From Rhodovulum sp. P5 (GTDB taxonomy: Bacteria; Pseudomonadota; Alphaproteobacteria; Rhodobacterales; Rhodobacteraceae): a stretch of DNA of 64,000 nt. A program made the position numbers and the translations under genes. Positions 8,977 through 18,101 of the stretch are shown one piece after another (position 1 is the stretch's first letter; every line of letters starts with the position of its first letter). The notes under the pieces are model-generated. The model was not told the DNA's origin. It saw only the letters and a program-made list of their open reading frames with translations, and searched no databases. The stretch spans positions 620,001 through 684,000 of the forward strand of contig NZ_CP015039.1 in NCBI RefSeq assembly GCF_002079305.1, in the 5' to 3' direction.

Positions 8977-9732
8977 ATGCAGATCAGTGAGACCAAGGCC
9001 ATCGTGACCGGGGGCGCATCGGGGCTGGGGGCCGCGGTGGCGCGTGCCTTGTGTGCCGAAGAGGCAGCGGTCACCATCCTAGACCGCGACACGGACCAGG
9101 GTATGGCACTGGCCAGCGAAATCGGCGCGGGGTTTCAGCCCGTCGACGTGACAGAGGAATCGTCTGTCGAACAGGCGATTGGAGAGGCCGCGGCACAGAT
9201 GGGCGGCATCACCGCCTGCATCAATTGCGCCGGCGTCGTGATCGCGGAACGCACACTGGGCCGCAACGGTCCCCACGCGCTGGAAACCTTCCGCCGGACC
9301 GTCGAGGTCAACCTGATCGGCAGCTTCAACGTGCTTCGGCTGGCCGCAGAGGAAATGGCGAGGAACGCCCCCGACGGCGACGGTTGCCGCGGGGTGATCG
9401 TGAACACGGCCTCTGTTGCGGCCTTCGACGGGCAAAAGGGTCAGGCGGCCTATGCAGCCTCCAAGGGCGGGATCGCGGCGATGACCCTGCCGCTGGCCCG
9501 CGACCTGGCCAGCCAGAACATCCGGGTGATGGCCATTGCGCCGGGCGTATTCCGCACGCCGATGCTGGAAAGCCTCGGGCAAGAGGTGATGGATGGCCTG
9601 GCCGCGGACGTGACCGCGCCGCAAAGGCTGGGCGAGCCGCAGGAGTTCGCAGCCCTTGTCCTGCATATCCTCGGCAACTGCTATCTGAACGGAGAGGTGA
9701 TCCGCCTGGACGGGGCGCTGCGGATGCGGTGA
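8977..9732 (+). CDS. SDR family oxidoreductase (3-hydroxyacyl-CoA dehydrogenase type 2-like)
   Basis: A 251-residue short-chain dehydrogenase. It has the cofactor motif TGGASGLG (residues 11-18) with LDRD after beta-2 favouring NAD, NCAG near residue 83, catalytic Ser in NTASVAAFDGQ, and YAASKGG for Tyr/Lys. The DGQ and FRTPML segments resemble HSD17B10/FadB2x-like enzymes that oxidise short or branched 3-hydroxyacyl-CoAs; the substrate is inferred only. GGAG lies ahead of ATG 8977. The gene stands alone and ends at a strong hairpin. Confidence 0.85.
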   Translation: MQISETKAIVTGGASGLGAAVARALCAEEAAVTILDRDTDQGMALASEIGAGFQPVDVTEESSVEQAIGEAAAQMGGITACINCAGVVIAERTLGRNGPHALETFRRTVEVNLIGSFNVLRLAAEEMARNAPDGDGCRGVIVNTASVAAFDGQKGQAAYAASKGGIAAMTLPLARDLASQNIRVMAIAPGVFRTPMLESLGQEVMDGLAADVTAPQRLGEPQEFAALVLHILGNCYLNGEVIRLDGALRMR

Positions 9733-9741
9733 CCCACAGTA

Positions 9742-9768
9742 GAACCGTGGGCGGCGGCCCCACGGTTC
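9742..9768. terminator. Bidirectional terminator hairpin between convergent genes
   Basis: A perfect 10-bp stem, GAACCGTGGG (9742-9751) with CCCACGGTTC (9759-9768), closes a 7-base loop. It sits ten bases after the SDR stop and upstream of the stop of the convergent repeat-protein gene. There is no long T-run. Confidence 0.55.
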
Positions 9769-9845
9769 ACGCCTGCGTCCCCCGCCGCCGGTCGCGGCGA
9801 CCGCCCGGCGGGGGAATTCATGAACATCCGGGCCGTTTTACGCCC

Positions 9846-12011
9846 TCACGCGACGTCCCACTCCAGCCCGACATTGGCGATGACTTGGAAGGTCGCGGCC
9901 CCGTCGGTCATCTCCCACCAGCCGACCTGACCGGTGTCCTTCCGCCACAGGACATCATCGGTGCCGTCGCCATTGAAATCTCCGACATCCGCGACAGACC
10001 AGTCCGTGACGGCCCAACCGATGGCGCGATAGGTCTTCTGCCCATTCTCCATCTCGAAATAGCCGACATGGCCGGTGTCCTTCCGCCAAAGGATGTCGTC
10101 CGTATCGTCGCCGTTGAAATCGCCCGTGCCCGCGACAGACCATTCCAGCCCGGCCCAGCCGATGGCGCGATAGGTCTGCTGCCCATCGTTCATCTCGAAA
10201 TAGCCGACATGGCCGGTGTCTTTCCGCCACAGGATGTCGTCCGTCCCGTCGCCGTTGAAATCGCCCGTGCCCTCAACCGTCCAGTCCAGCCCCGACCAGC
10301 CGATGGCGTGATAGGTCTGCTGCCCTTCGTTCATCTCGAAATAGCCGACATGGCCGGTGTCTTTCCGCCACAGGATGTCGTCCGTCCCGTCGCCGTTGAA
10401 ATCGCCCGTGCCGTCAACCGTCCAGTCCAGACCTGACCAGCCGATGGCGTGATAGGTCTCTTGCCCATCGTCCATCTCGAAATAGCCGACATGGCCGGTA
10501 TCCTTCCGCCACAGGATGTCGTCGGTATCGTCACCGTTGAAATCGCCCGTGCCCTGCACGCTCCAGTCGGTGCCGGCATAGCCGATGGCGTGGAAGGTCT
10601 CGTCGCCGTCCTGCATCTCCCAATAGCCGACATGGCCGGTTTCCTTGCGCCAGAGCACATCATCGGTGCCGTCGCCGTTGAAATCCTGACGCGTGTCGGC
10701 CCCCGACGCATAAAGCGGGTTGGCGGTGACAAAGACATCCTCGGCATAATTGGTGTCTCCCACCACGAAGTTGTCCGCATAGGACAGGAAGGTGATGAAC
10801 TGGCCGTCTGCGGAAATCGACGGGTCGCTGCTACTGCCGTTCCCTTCGGCCCCGTCGCTTGCGACCGAGACGCGTGCGGTTTGCCCGGTCTGGCGGTCAT
10901 GCACGAAGACGTCCAGCATGCCGTTCGTATCTTCTTCGACCAGGTTGGTGGCCCAGGAGTCGAACACCACAAAGCGCCCATCGGCCGAGATCCCGGCAAA
11001 CCGGTGGAAGGCACTGCCATTATTGGCTTCGGCCCCGTCGCTTGCCACCGAGACCCGCTCGGTCTCGCCCGTCAGGCGGTCGTAGACGAAGATGTCGTCC
11101 TCTTCGTTCGTATCGCCGGTAACGAGGTTGCTGGCGTTGGAGTTGTACACGACGAAGCGGCCATTGCCCGAGATCGCCGGATTCCGATGGTCGCCATCAC
11201 TGACACCATCGTCGAACGCGGCGGTCACGAGTTCGGTCTCGCCCGTCTGGCGGTCGTGCACGTAGATCTCGCCCGTGGCATTGGTATCGCCGGCCACCAG
11301 ATTGGTGGCGCTGCTCAAGAACGCGACATAGCGGCCATCATCCGACAGGGAGGCGTTGGAGGACGACAGATCAGCTTCGGAGCCATCGCTTGCGACCGAG
11401 ACCCGTTCGGTTTCGCCCGTTTCAAGGTCACGAACGAAGACGTCGGTGTAGCCGTTCGTGTCATCGTCCACGAGGTTGGTGGCCTCTGACGAAAAGGCGA
11501 CGAAACGGGCATCCGGCGTCATGGCGACCCCATAGCTCGCGCCGTCAGCGTCGGTCCCGTCGCTGGACAGGGCGACCTGCTGGGTCTCACCCGTGTCACG
11601 GTCGTGAATGAAGACATCCCAGGCCAGTTCGTTGGATCCGTCGTCCACGAGGTTCGTGGCCGTGGAATCGAAAACGACATAGCGACCATCGGTGGAAAAC
11701 GCCGAAATACGGGTCGCGTAGCTGAAGCTGTCGGCCTCGGACCCATCGCTTGCGACCGAAACCCGCTCGGTCTCGCCTGTCTGGCGATCGTGAACGAAGA
11801 CGTCTTTGACCCCGTTGGTATCCCCGTCCACCAGGGTGTTGGCAGTCGCGTGAAACGCAACGAACCGACCGTCGGGCGAGAGCACGGGATTGTCGCTGCC
11901 GGTATTGCTCTGAGTTCCGTCGGTGGCCACCGACACGCGCGTGATCTCTGTGGGCAGTGTTGCATCGGTCACCGCCGGAAGGGCGCTGGCAACGGCCTCG
12001 AATTCGTCCAT
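9846..12011 (-). CDS. Seven-repeat TolB/WD40-like propeller plus six FG-GAP/VCBS-type repeats
   Basis: A 721-residue protein. Residues ~20-440 hold seven repeats of about 55-60 residues with the pattern DGRxVxFxSxATNLVxxDTNxxxDVFVxDxxTGETxRVSVASDG. The lone N-terminal strand TEITRVSVATDG would close the last blade, predicting a seven-bladed propeller. Residues 443-721 hold six 47-residue units beginning DFNGDGTDDxLWRK, with calcium-binding DxDxDxxD loops as in FG-GAP/VCBS repeats. There is no N-terminal signal peptide, lipobox or membrane anchor. GGAGG precedes ATG 12011. It is likely an extracellular or surface protein by analogy with VCBS proteins, but the export route is not visible. Confidence 0.8.
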   Translation of the reverse strand: MDEFEAVASALPAVTDATLPTEITRVSVATDGTQSNTGSDNPVLSPDGRFVAFHATANTLVDGDTNGVKDVFVHDRQTGETERVSVASDGSEADSFSYATRISAFSTDGRYVVFDSTATNLVDDGSNELAWDVFIHDRDTGETQQVALSSDGTDADGASYGVAMTPDARFVAFSSEATNLVDDDTNGYTDVFVRDLETGETERVSVASDGSEADLSSSNASLSDDGRYVAFLSSATNLVAGDTNATGEIYVHDRQTGETELVTAAFDDGVSDGDHRNPAISGNGRFVVYNSNASNLVTGDTNEEDDIFVYDRLTGETERVSVASDGAEANNGSAFHRFAGISADGRFVVFDSWATNLVEEDTNGMLDVFVHDRQTGQTARVSVASDGAEGNGSSSDPSISADGQFITFLSYADNFVVGDTNYAEDVFVTANPLYASGADTRQDFNGDGTDDVLWRKETGHVGYWEMQDGDETFHAIGYAGTDWSVQGTGDFNGDDTDDILWRKDTGHVGYFEMDDGQETYHAIGWSGLDWTVDGTGDFNGDGTDDILWRKDTGHVGYFEMNEGQQTYHAIGWSGLDWTVEGTGDFNGDGTDDILWRKDTGHVGYFEMNDGQQTYRAIGWAGLEWSVAGTGDFNGDDTDDILWRKDTGHVGYFEMENGQKTYRAIGWAVTDWSVADVGDFNGDGTDDVLWRKDTGQVGWWEMTDGAATFQVIANVGLEWDVA
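9849..10685 (-). repeat. Six tandem 141-bp coding repeats (FG-GAP/VCBS units)
   Basis: Units of 141 bp (47 codons) run in tandem through the 3' half of the repeat-protein gene; the last unit is shortened to 44 codons. The central four are nearly identical in DNA, including runs encoding ILWRKDTGHVGYFEM, while the first and last differ more. This gradient is typical of expansion by unequal crossing-over within the array. Confidence 0.9.
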
Positions 12012-12248
12012 GTTATCCTCCGTCTTAAGGATTTTCGCCTAATCGAGTAGCGTCAGACCGACTGCAACGGGCTGAAATCCCTGAACAATTGCGAAATCAG
12101 CTTGCGCAAAAACCCAAACGGAAGAGCGTTTATCCCCAGCGCGCAAGAAATCGTTAAGACCGCACAACTCTAGGCCTTGCGGGGCTTGAGTCGTCAACCT
12201 CGATCTTGTCGTGCGAAAATGCCGCGGATGTGCTGCGCGGAAGGCCGC

Positions 12249-14069
12249 CTACCCCGCGCTTTCGGCCTTTTCGGCCAGCGTCATCCATTCCTCTTCGGCC
12301 TCCGACAGCGCGGTCTGCCGTTCGACCAGGGCCTCACTGGCCTTCCGAAACTTGACCGGTTCGCGGGTGAAGAGGTCCGGGTCGGCCAGGAACTGCTCCA
12401 GCTTCGCGATCTCGGCCTCCAGCCGCTCGATCACCGCGGGCAATTCTTCCAGCCGGTGTTTCTCGGTGAAGCTCAGCCCCTCGGGCTGTGACGGCGCTTT
12501 CGATTTCGGCGCGGCCTTGGGCGTATCCGGTTTCGGTGCGGGTTTCGCGGGGGTCGTCTGCTCCCCCCGCTGGGCGCGATAGTCCGTCCAGCCGCCCGCA
12601 TAGACCGTGGCCCGCCCGTCCCCTTCCATCGCGATGGTGGTCGAGGCGACACGGTCTAGGAAATCGCGGTCGTGGCTGACCAGCAGCACCGTACCGTCAT
12701 AGTCCGACAGCAGTTCCTGCAACAGATCCAGCGTCTCGACATCCAGATCGTTGGTCGGTTCGTCGAGCACCAGAAGGTTGCTTTCCCGCGCCATGATCCG
12801 CGCAAGAAGCAGCCGCGCCCGTTCTCCGCCCGACAGCGATCTTACCGGCGCCCGCGCCTGCGCATCGTCGAACAGGAAGTCCTTGAGGTAGCCCACCACA
12901 TGCCGGGGCTGTCCGCGCACCAGAACCTGATCGGCCTTGCCCGACACCCGCATATCCGGATCGCCGGTCAGGCTTTCCCACAGGGTCATGTCAGGGTCGA
13001 GCGCCGTGCGGTTCTGATCGAACACCGCCATTTGGATATTGGTGCCCAGCACCACATCGCCGGTATCGGGGACCAATTCCCCGATCAGCATCTTCAAAAG
13101 CGTCGTCTTGCCCGCGCCATTGGGGCCGACCAGCGCCACCCGTTCGCCCCGCTGGATACGCAGGGAAAACTCGCGCAGGATCGGACGGTCGCCGAAACGC
13201 TTGGATATCCCGCGGGCCTCGATCACCCGCTTGCCCGATTGCGGACCGGATTCCAGCGCCATCGCCGCGGTGCCCTGCCGGCGGATCATGCTGGCGCGTT
13301 CCTCGCGCAGGCCCTGCAGTGCGCGCACCCGGCCCTGATTGCGCTTGCGCCGGGCCGAGATGCCCTCCACCGCCCAGCGCGCCTCGGCCTTGATCTTGCG
13401 GTCAAGCTTGTGGCGCGCCTCGTCCTCCTCGTCCCAGGTCTTGTCGCGCCATTCCTCGAAATGGGCGAAGCCCTTGTCCTGCCGCCGCACCTGCCCCCGG
13501 TCGATCCAGAGCGTGGCCCGGGTCAGCGTCCGCAGGAACGCCCGGTCGTGCGAGATCAGCACATAGGCCGATTTGGTATCCGCAAGCTGCGCCTCAAGCC
13601 AGCCGATCGCCTCGATATCCAGATGGTTCGTGGGCTCGTCCAGCAGCATCAGCGCCGGGGCCTCGGCCAAGAGCTTGGCCAGCGCCGCGCGCCGGCGTTC
13701 CCCGCCCGACGCGGTTTCGCACGCCCCGGCGGGGTCCAGCTTCAGCCCCTCGGCCACCATCTCCACCCGGTATTCTTCGCCATGGGCCAGACCGCTGGCG
13801 GCGAAATCGCCCAGCGTGGCAAAGCCCGACAGGTCCGGTTCCTGCTCCATATAGCCGACGGTGGTACCGGGAGAGAGAATCCGCGCGCCCGAATCCGGCT
13901 CCACCATCCCCGCCATCACCTTCATCAGCGTGGACTTGCCAGACCCGTTCCGCCCCACCAGCGCCACGCGGTCGCCCGGCTGGATCACCAGATCCAGACC
14001 GGCAAAGACGGGATCGCCCCCAAAGGTCAGCGCGATGTCGGAAAGTTGCAAAAGCGGAGCACGGGCCAT
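12249..14069 (-). CDS. uup: ABC-F family ATPase Uup
   Basis: A 606-residue soluble protein with two ABC domains. The first has Walker A GRNGSGKST, signature SGGERRR and LLDEPTNHLD; the second has GPNGAGKTT, LSGGERARL and VLDEPTNDLD. No membrane domain is present. A charged Pro/Lys/Ala linker leads to a C-terminal coiled coil (LEELPAVIERLEAEIAKLEQ) of the Uup DNA/ribosome-binding type. Uup is linked to precise transposon excision and to translational quality control. The 237 bases upstream of the repeat-protein gene and downstream of uup show no further gene. Confidence 0.9.
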   Translation of the reverse strand: MARAPLLQLSDIALTFGGDPVFAGLDLVIQPGDRVALVGRNGSGKSTLMKVMAGMVEPDSGARILSPGTTVGYMEQEPDLSGFATLGDFAASGLAHGEEYRVEMVAEGLKLDPAGACETASGGERRRAALAKLLAEAPALMLLDEPTNHLDIEAIGWLEAQLADTKSAYVLISHDRAFLRTLTRATLWIDRGQVRRQDKGFAHFEEWRDKTWDEEDEARHKLDRKIKAEARWAVEGISARRKRNQGRVRALQGLREERASMIRRQGTAAMALESGPQSGKRVIEARGISKRFGDRPILREFSLRIQRGERVALVGPNGAGKTTLLKMLIGELVPDTGDVVLGTNIQMAVFDQNRTALDPDMTLWESLTGDPDMRVSGKADQVLVRGQPRHVVGYLKDFLFDDAQARAPVRSLSGGERARLLLARIMARESNLLVLDEPTNDLDVETLDLLQELLSDYDGTVLLVSHDRDFLDRVASTTIAMEGDGRATVYAGGWTDYRAQRGEQTTPAKPAPKPDTPKAAPKSKAPSQPEGLSFTEKHRLEELPAVIERLEAEIAKLEQFLADPDLFTREPVKFRKASEALVERQTALSEAEEEWMTLAEKAESAG

Positions 14070-14153
14070 GGCCGCTGCCTACGGTGCAGGCCATGCGCGG
14101 TCAAGACGGGCTGCGCCCTCGACCGGGCGGGACAAAGCGGTCATGCTTGGGCC

Positions 14154-14831
14154 ATGGAACCGCAACCGATCCCGGCGCCCGCGGCCCGCGCCCTGTCGCG
14201 ATGGGCAGGCTTGGCGTATCTTCTGATTATCCTGTGTGGCCTGTCCGGTGAATTGGCCATTCGCGGGCCCCTGATCGCGCCCGACGACGCCAAGGCCACG
14301 GCCACGGCGATCCTTACTGCAGAACCCCTGTTCCGACTGGGCCTGTTGCTGGATCTGGCGATGCTGCTGTCGGACGCGGCACTGGCGGTGCTGCTCTATC
14401 TGCTGTTCCGGCCGGTGCATGCGGGGCTGGCCCTGACGGCGATGGTGTTCCGGCTGGTCCAGACGGCGGTGCTGGCTGCAAACCTGATGAACCTTCAGGT
14501 CGCCCTGACCCTGATGAAGTTGGGGGACGTCCATGCAGCGCTCGCCCTTGCCCATCTGAACGCCCATGCGGCGGGTTACGATCTGGGCCTCGCCTTCTTT
14601 GCTGTCACCTGCATCATTCTGGGGCTTCTGGTGCGCCGGTCCGGCTGGTTTCCGGCCGGGCTTGGATGGCTCTTGACGGCAGCCGGGGCGATTTATGCTA
14701 CCGGCGCCGCCATCCGTTTCGGCAGCCCCGAACTGCTTTCGCTGGTTCAGCCGCTTTACGCTATCTGTCTGATCGCAGAGTTGGCGTTTTGCCTGTGGCT
14801 CCTGCTGCGCGGGCCGCGAGTGCGTCAGTGA
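14154..14831 (+). CDS. DUF4386 family integral membrane protein
   Basis: A 225-residue protein with about six hydrophobic segments, starting at LAYLLIILCGLSG and then LLLDLAMLLSDAALAVLLYLL, MVFRLVQTAVLAANLM, LAFFAVTCIILGLLV, LGWLLTAAGAIYATG and LYAICLIAELAFCLWLLL. The pattern matches DUF4386, whose function is unknown. ATG 14154 is the only in-frame Met before the first membrane segment. It is divergent from uup (84 bases) and its last 7 bases overlap the end of the convergent small gene. Confidence 0.78.
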   Translation: MEPQPIPAPAARALSRWAGLAYLLIILCGLSGELAIRGPLIAPDDAKATATAILTAEPLFRLGLLLDLAMLLSDAALAVLLYLLFRPVHAGLALTAMVFRLVQTAVLAANLMNLQVALTLMKLGDVHAALALAHLNAHAAGYDLGLAFFAVTCIILGLLVRRSGWFPAGLGWLLTAAGAIYATGAAIRFGSPELLSLVQPLYAICLIAELAFCLWLLLRGPRVRQ

Positions 14832-15121
14832 CCGCCGGGCCGATCACTCTGTGCCGGGCCGATGTCGAGGTCCTGAAGCACCTCGACCGCCAAGCCATAA
14901 ATGCGGGAGGCGATCTCGATCATCTCACCCCGCGCCTTGCCGGACCAACGGGTTCCGGTGTCATAGGCCAGGTTGTCCACCAGACGGTTCGACAGGCCCA
15001 ACACGATCAGATCGGACGCTTCCGGCGACAGGCCCTGAATCGCGGTCTCAACCTCGCCAAGCAGGTGTCCAATCACAGTTTCCAGCAGTTTCGGACAGGC
15101 GCCGACATTCTCGTTCGACAT
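14825..15121 (-). CDS. Conserved-looking hypothetical protein, 98 residues
   Basis: A small soluble, mainly helical protein (LLETVIGHLLGEVETAIQGL, then SNRLVDNLAYDTGTRWS). The start is set at ATG 15121, which has GGAG six to seven bases upstream; the frame is open to 15247 but that extension is poor in typical codons. The 3' end overlaps the convergent DUF4386 gene by 7 bases. No family was recognised. Confidence 0.55.
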   Translation of the reverse strand: MSNENVGACPKLLETVIGHLLGEVETAIQGLSPEASDLIVLGLSNRLVDNLAYDTGTRWSGKARGEMIEIASRIYGLAVEVLQDLDIGPAQSDRPGGH

Positions 15122-15360
15122 TTTCCGCTCCACGAACGACTGCGCCCGTTTCGCGGAATGATGGATAGGGGCGCCTTCCTTCCGCGCGGAAACCGACTCA
15201 ACCGACAACCGCAGCGGGAAATTATTCTCAGACCCACTCCAAATCAATAATGCGGTCCGTGAATATCGGCCGCGTGGCGCCGGCGCATCACCGCCCGGGG
15301 TCCGCCGACAAAGCCACCATGCGGACGGTTTTCCGGCGCCTGCGTGCGTGGCGGGCCCGG

Positions 15361-16107
15361 TCAGCTTCCGGCGGCGCGCAACAGCCGTTTTCGCGCGGGC
15401 GGGATCGCGCGGATTTCCAGCCCGGTGAAGACATGCAGCGTGTTGAGGTCCCGGTCGACCACCGCATGGTCCGACACCCAGCCCCCCATCACCAGGTAAC
15501 TGCGCAGAAGCGGCGGCATGCCCAGCATCGCGCGCTTGGCATCGGGTTTGCCCAGCCTCAGGTTCTGGGCAAAGCGGAACACGTTCGGCGCCTTGACCCG
15601 CGGCAGCCAGCGTTTGGGCGCAAGATGGCGCTCTTTCAGCAGGGCGAAGGCATCCATATAGGCCTCTGCCTCCGTCCCTTTGAAGGAGGAGCAGCCAAAC
15701 AGCATCTCCACCCCCTCTTCATCGACGAATCGGGTCATCGCGCCCCAGGCCACCCGCAGGATGTCGGGGTCCTTGCAGTCGGGATGGATACAGAACCGAC
15801 CCATCTCGACCATCGGACCATCGAAGGACGCCAGGCCCGACAGTTCGTAATATTGCGCGGAATAGCTTTGCCCGATCTCGGACCCGCCCTTCAGCGGCAA
15901 CAGGCGGAAACAGCAGACAAGCCGACCAGTCCGCGTTTCCTCGACAAGGACGTGACGGCACATTGCGTCATAGGCATCGGCGTCAAGCCCGCCGGGCTGG
16001 GTCTCGGTCGCGCGGAATGTGAGATAGCGCAAGCGCTGGGCGGCTTCGACGTCGTCCGGGGTTTCGGCAAGACGGGCCGCGTACCGGCCCTTGCGTAGTG
16101 ACAACAT
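15361..16107 (-). CDS. olsB: Ornithine-acyl-ACP N-acyltransferase (OlsB-type)
   Basis: A 248-residue GNAT-fold acyltransferase of the OlsB/PF13444 group, with AQRLRYLTFRATE, a central FDGPMVEMGRFCIHPDCKDPDILR and FGCSSFKGTE. It transfers a 3-hydroxyacyl group from ACP to ornithine to give lyso-ornithine lipid at the inner membrane. ATG 16107 has GGAG eight bases upstream, and the longer upstream frame is not needed. In many relatives olsA (the O-acyltransferase) is directly downstream; here the next gene downstream is a small orphan, so OlsA must be elsewhere or absent. Confidence 0.83.
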   Translation of the reverse strand: MLSLRKGRYAARLAETPDDVEAAQRLRYLTFRATETQPGGLDADAYDAMCRHVLVEETRTGRLVCCFRLLPLKGGSEIGQSYSAQYYELSGLASFDGPMVEMGRFCIHPDCKDPDILRVAWGAMTRFVDEEGVEMLFGCSSFKGTEAEAYMDAFALLKERHLAPKRWLPRVKAPNVFRFAQNLRLGKPDAKRAMLGMPPLLRSYLVMGGWVSDHAVVDRDLNTLHVFTGLEIRAIPPARKRLLRAAGS

Positions 16108-16213
16108 TGTAACCGCTCCACGACTGGCGGGCCGTGACAGCCCGCCTAGATATCCATCCGGGCGCGTTATCACACAAGACATGACAATTGTTTGACGGCA
16201 GAAGCGAGACGAA

Positions 16214-16618
16214 ATGACCCAGAAGACTGCGAAATCCGATGCCGAGTGGCGAGAGGAACTTTCCGACCTCGCCTACAAGGTGACACGCAAGCACGGGACC
16301 GAGCGGCCCTTCACCCATGACGATTTTCCGAAAGGTCCGGGCACATACCGCTGTGTCTGCTGCGGTGCGTCCTTGTTCGACCAGAAGGACAAGTTCGACA
16401 GCGGGACGGGGTGGCCCAGCTTCACCCGACCCGTTTCCGACAAGGCCGTGGGCGAACAGACCGACCGCAGCCTGTTCATGACCCGGACCGAGGTGCATTG
16501 CAGCGCCTGCGCGGCGCATCTGGGCCACGTGTTCCCCGACGGACCGAAGCCGACCGGCCTGCGCTACTGCATCAACGGTGTCGCGTTAAGCTTCGACAAG
16601 GCCGACGGGGCGGATTAA
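16214..16618 (+). CDS. msrB: Peptide-methionine (R)-S-oxide reductase
   Basis: A 134-residue SelR-domain protein. Zinc ligands are Cys47/Cys50 (RCVCCG) and Cys96/Cys99 (CSAC). The SGTGWPSF box lies at residues 63-70, HLGHVF follows the second zinc pair, and the catalytic Cys119 is in LRYCING. It reduces methionine-R-sulfoxide in proteins. The TAA stop shares the TTAA palindrome with the stop of convergent bamE. Confidence 0.95.
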   Translation: MTQKTAKSDAEWREELSDLAYKVTRKHGTERPFTHDDFPKGPGTYRCVCCGASLFDQKDKFDSGTGWPSFTRPVSDKAVGEQTDRSLFMTRTEVHCSACAAHLGHVFPDGPKPTGLRYCINGVALSFDKADGAD

Positions 16619-17076
16619 TTGGCCGTGAACTGTTCCGGCGTGACCTGTCCGATATTGCCCAGAAGCTGGCGCAGGAACGAGATGCCCTGAATGTTGGATT
16701 CGGTCACCCGGCGGTTCAGGGCGATCACGCGTCCGTCTTCCAGCCCGAACCGTTCGATATTGGCGACGGTCCCGTTGCGGTCAAAGGAAATCGCCACGAC
16801 CTGCCGGTCGGTGATTTCCGGCGCGCGGTATCCGATCGTCCGCCACCGGCTTTCGACATAGTACCAGGCATTGTCCCGCATCACGCCGCTGACGGTGGGG
16901 GAGCCGACCACATCGGCGACCGTGTCGCGCGTATCGACGCCGACGACGATCTCTTCCAGATCGGCCTCTGTCGGCGCGTAGCCGTGGTTGCGTATGATCG
17001 GCGTACAGGCCGAGAGGGTCACGGAAACCACCGCGACACATACAAGTCCAGCGACACCTGCCCGGGGCCTTCCCAT
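16615..17076 (-). CDS. bamE: Outer membrane assembly lipoprotein BamE
   Basis: A 153-residue SmpA/OmlA-type lipoprotein. The signal peptide ends in the lipobox LSAC (Cys24). The body has the family pattern [19 protein letters not shown] followed by WYYVESRW and [21 protein letters not shown] 17076 has AAGAGG upstream and gives a proper lipoprotein signal; the longer frame to 17502 is antisense to the next gene. BamE supports the BAM complex on the periplasmic face of the outer membrane. Confidence 0.92.
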   Translation of the reverse strand: MGRPRAGVAGLVCVAVVSVTLSACTPIIRNHGYAPTEADLEEIVVGVDTRDTVADVVGSPTVSGVMRDNAWYYVESRWRTIGYRAPEITDRQVVAISFDRNGTVANIERFGLEDGRVIALNRRVTESNIQGISFLRQLLGNIGQVTPEQFTAN

Positions 17077-17164
17077 GCAAACCTCTTGTCTTGGGGGCCT
17101 AAGCCACCTAATCCGCTTACAGAATGAAAGCCTCCGGTTCAAGAATGGAAGGCCATCCGCAGAC

Positions 17165-17704
17165 ATGCCGGAAATCACCGATACCAAAATACGACTGGCC
17201 CGGCTGAGCGAACGCGCGCCAACCCGCTTCCGCATCGTCCCCGATGCGGAAAGTTGCGCCGAAATCGCCGAACGGCTGGGCCTGTCGGCCCTGCGCAAGC
17301 TGCGCCTCGAAGGGGAACTGGTGCCCGAAGGTCGCGCCGACTGGCGTCTGGCCGCGCATCTGGGCGCCACGGTCGTACAGCCCTGCGTGGTGACACTCGC
17401 CCCCGTGACCACACGGATCGAAACCGATGTGACGCGGGTCTTTCGCGCGCGCATGCCCGATCTTCCGTCGGGCGATGAGATCGCGATGCCCGAAGACGAC
17501 ACCGAGGAGCCGCTGCCCGATGTCCTCGACCTGTCAGCGCTGCTTGAGGAGGTGTTGGCGCTTGCGCTTCCGCTCTACCCGCGTGCCGAAGATGCCGAAC
17601 TGGGAGAGGCCGTCTATGCCCCGCCCGGCGCGAAGGCGCTGCGCGATGCCGATGTGAAACCATTCGCCGCGCTGGCCGATCTGAAGAAGAAGCTCGACGG
17701 TTAG
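17165..17704 (+). CDS. yceD: YceD/DUF177 family protein
   Basis: A 179-residue protein of the YceD/DUF177 family, encoded immediately before rpmF as in most proteobacteria. It shows LRLEGELVPEGRADWRLAAHLGATVVQPCVVTLAPV and an acidic MPEDDTEEPLPDVLDLSALLEEVLAL segment. In Escherichia coli and plants the family is linked to 23S rRNA maturation. The start is ATG 17165. It likely heads the ribosomal/lipid block on this strand. Confidence 0.85.
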   Translation: MPEITDTKIRLARLSERAPTRFRIVPDAESCAEIAERLGLSALRKLRLEGELVPEGRADWRLAAHLGATVVQPCVVTLAPVTTRIETDVTRVFRARMPDLPSGDEIAMPEDDTEEPLPDVLDLSALLEEVLALALPLYPRAEDAELGEAVYAPPGAKALRDADVKPFAALADLKKKLDG

Positions 17705-17722
17705 GACAAGGCGAGAAAACAC

Positions 17723-17750
17723 TTGCGCCCTGCAAGAATCGCAGTATGTT
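17723..17750 (+). promoter_or_regulatory. Possible sigma-70 promoter for rpmF-plsX
   Basis: TTGCGC (17723-17728) and TATGTT (17745-17750) are spaced by 16 bases, about 115 bases ahead of rpmF, in the gap after yceD. The match is modest and unsupported by other evidence. Confidence 0.3.
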
Positions 17751-17864
17751 CCCGGCCTCGCTTGCTTGATGGGTAGGACGCCGCGCCGCGGGCGCCTTTG
17801 TGGCGCGTTTCCCCAATAAATGAATGACCGGGGCCCCGCGCCCCCGAAACACCGAGGTTGAGAC

Positions 17865-18074
17865 ATGGCTGTCCCTCAGAATAAAGTTACGCGTTCGCGC
17901 CGCAACAACCGCCGTTCGCACGATGCGCTGGTGCCGGGCAACCCGGCCGAATGCTCCAACTGCGGCGAACTGAAACGCCCGCACCACGTCTGCGCGGCCT
18001 GTGGCCATTACGACGACCGTGAGGTCGTGGCCCAGACGGAAGAGTTCGACCTGGACGAAGACGACGCGGCCTAA
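17865..18074 (+). CDS. rpmF: 50S ribosomal protein L32
   Basis: A 69-residue protein with the L32 start [19 protein letters not shown] and two Cys pairs (CSNCGEL and CAACGHYD), the zinc-binding form. A short acidic tail [11 protein letters not shown] follows. It is a component of the large ribosomal subunit, in the conserved yceD-rpmF-plsX order. Confidence 0.97.
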   Translation: MAVPQNKVTRSRRNNRRSHDALVPGNPAECSNCGELKRPHHVCAACGHYDDREVVAQTEEFDLDEDDAA

Positions 18075-18101
18075 GCCGAAACGGCGGGCGCGCGTTTTCA
18101 G

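Noticed and set aside
9849..10685. Regularly spaced repeats suggesting a CRISPR array
   Set aside because: Units are 141 bp, contiguous and in frame, encoding FG-GAP repeats; there are no spacers or cas genes.
12672..14153. Open plus-strand frame antisense to uup, continuous with the DUF4386 gene
   Set aside because: The Arg/His/Pro-rich translation mirrors uup codons; the real gene begins at the ATG before the first membrane helix.
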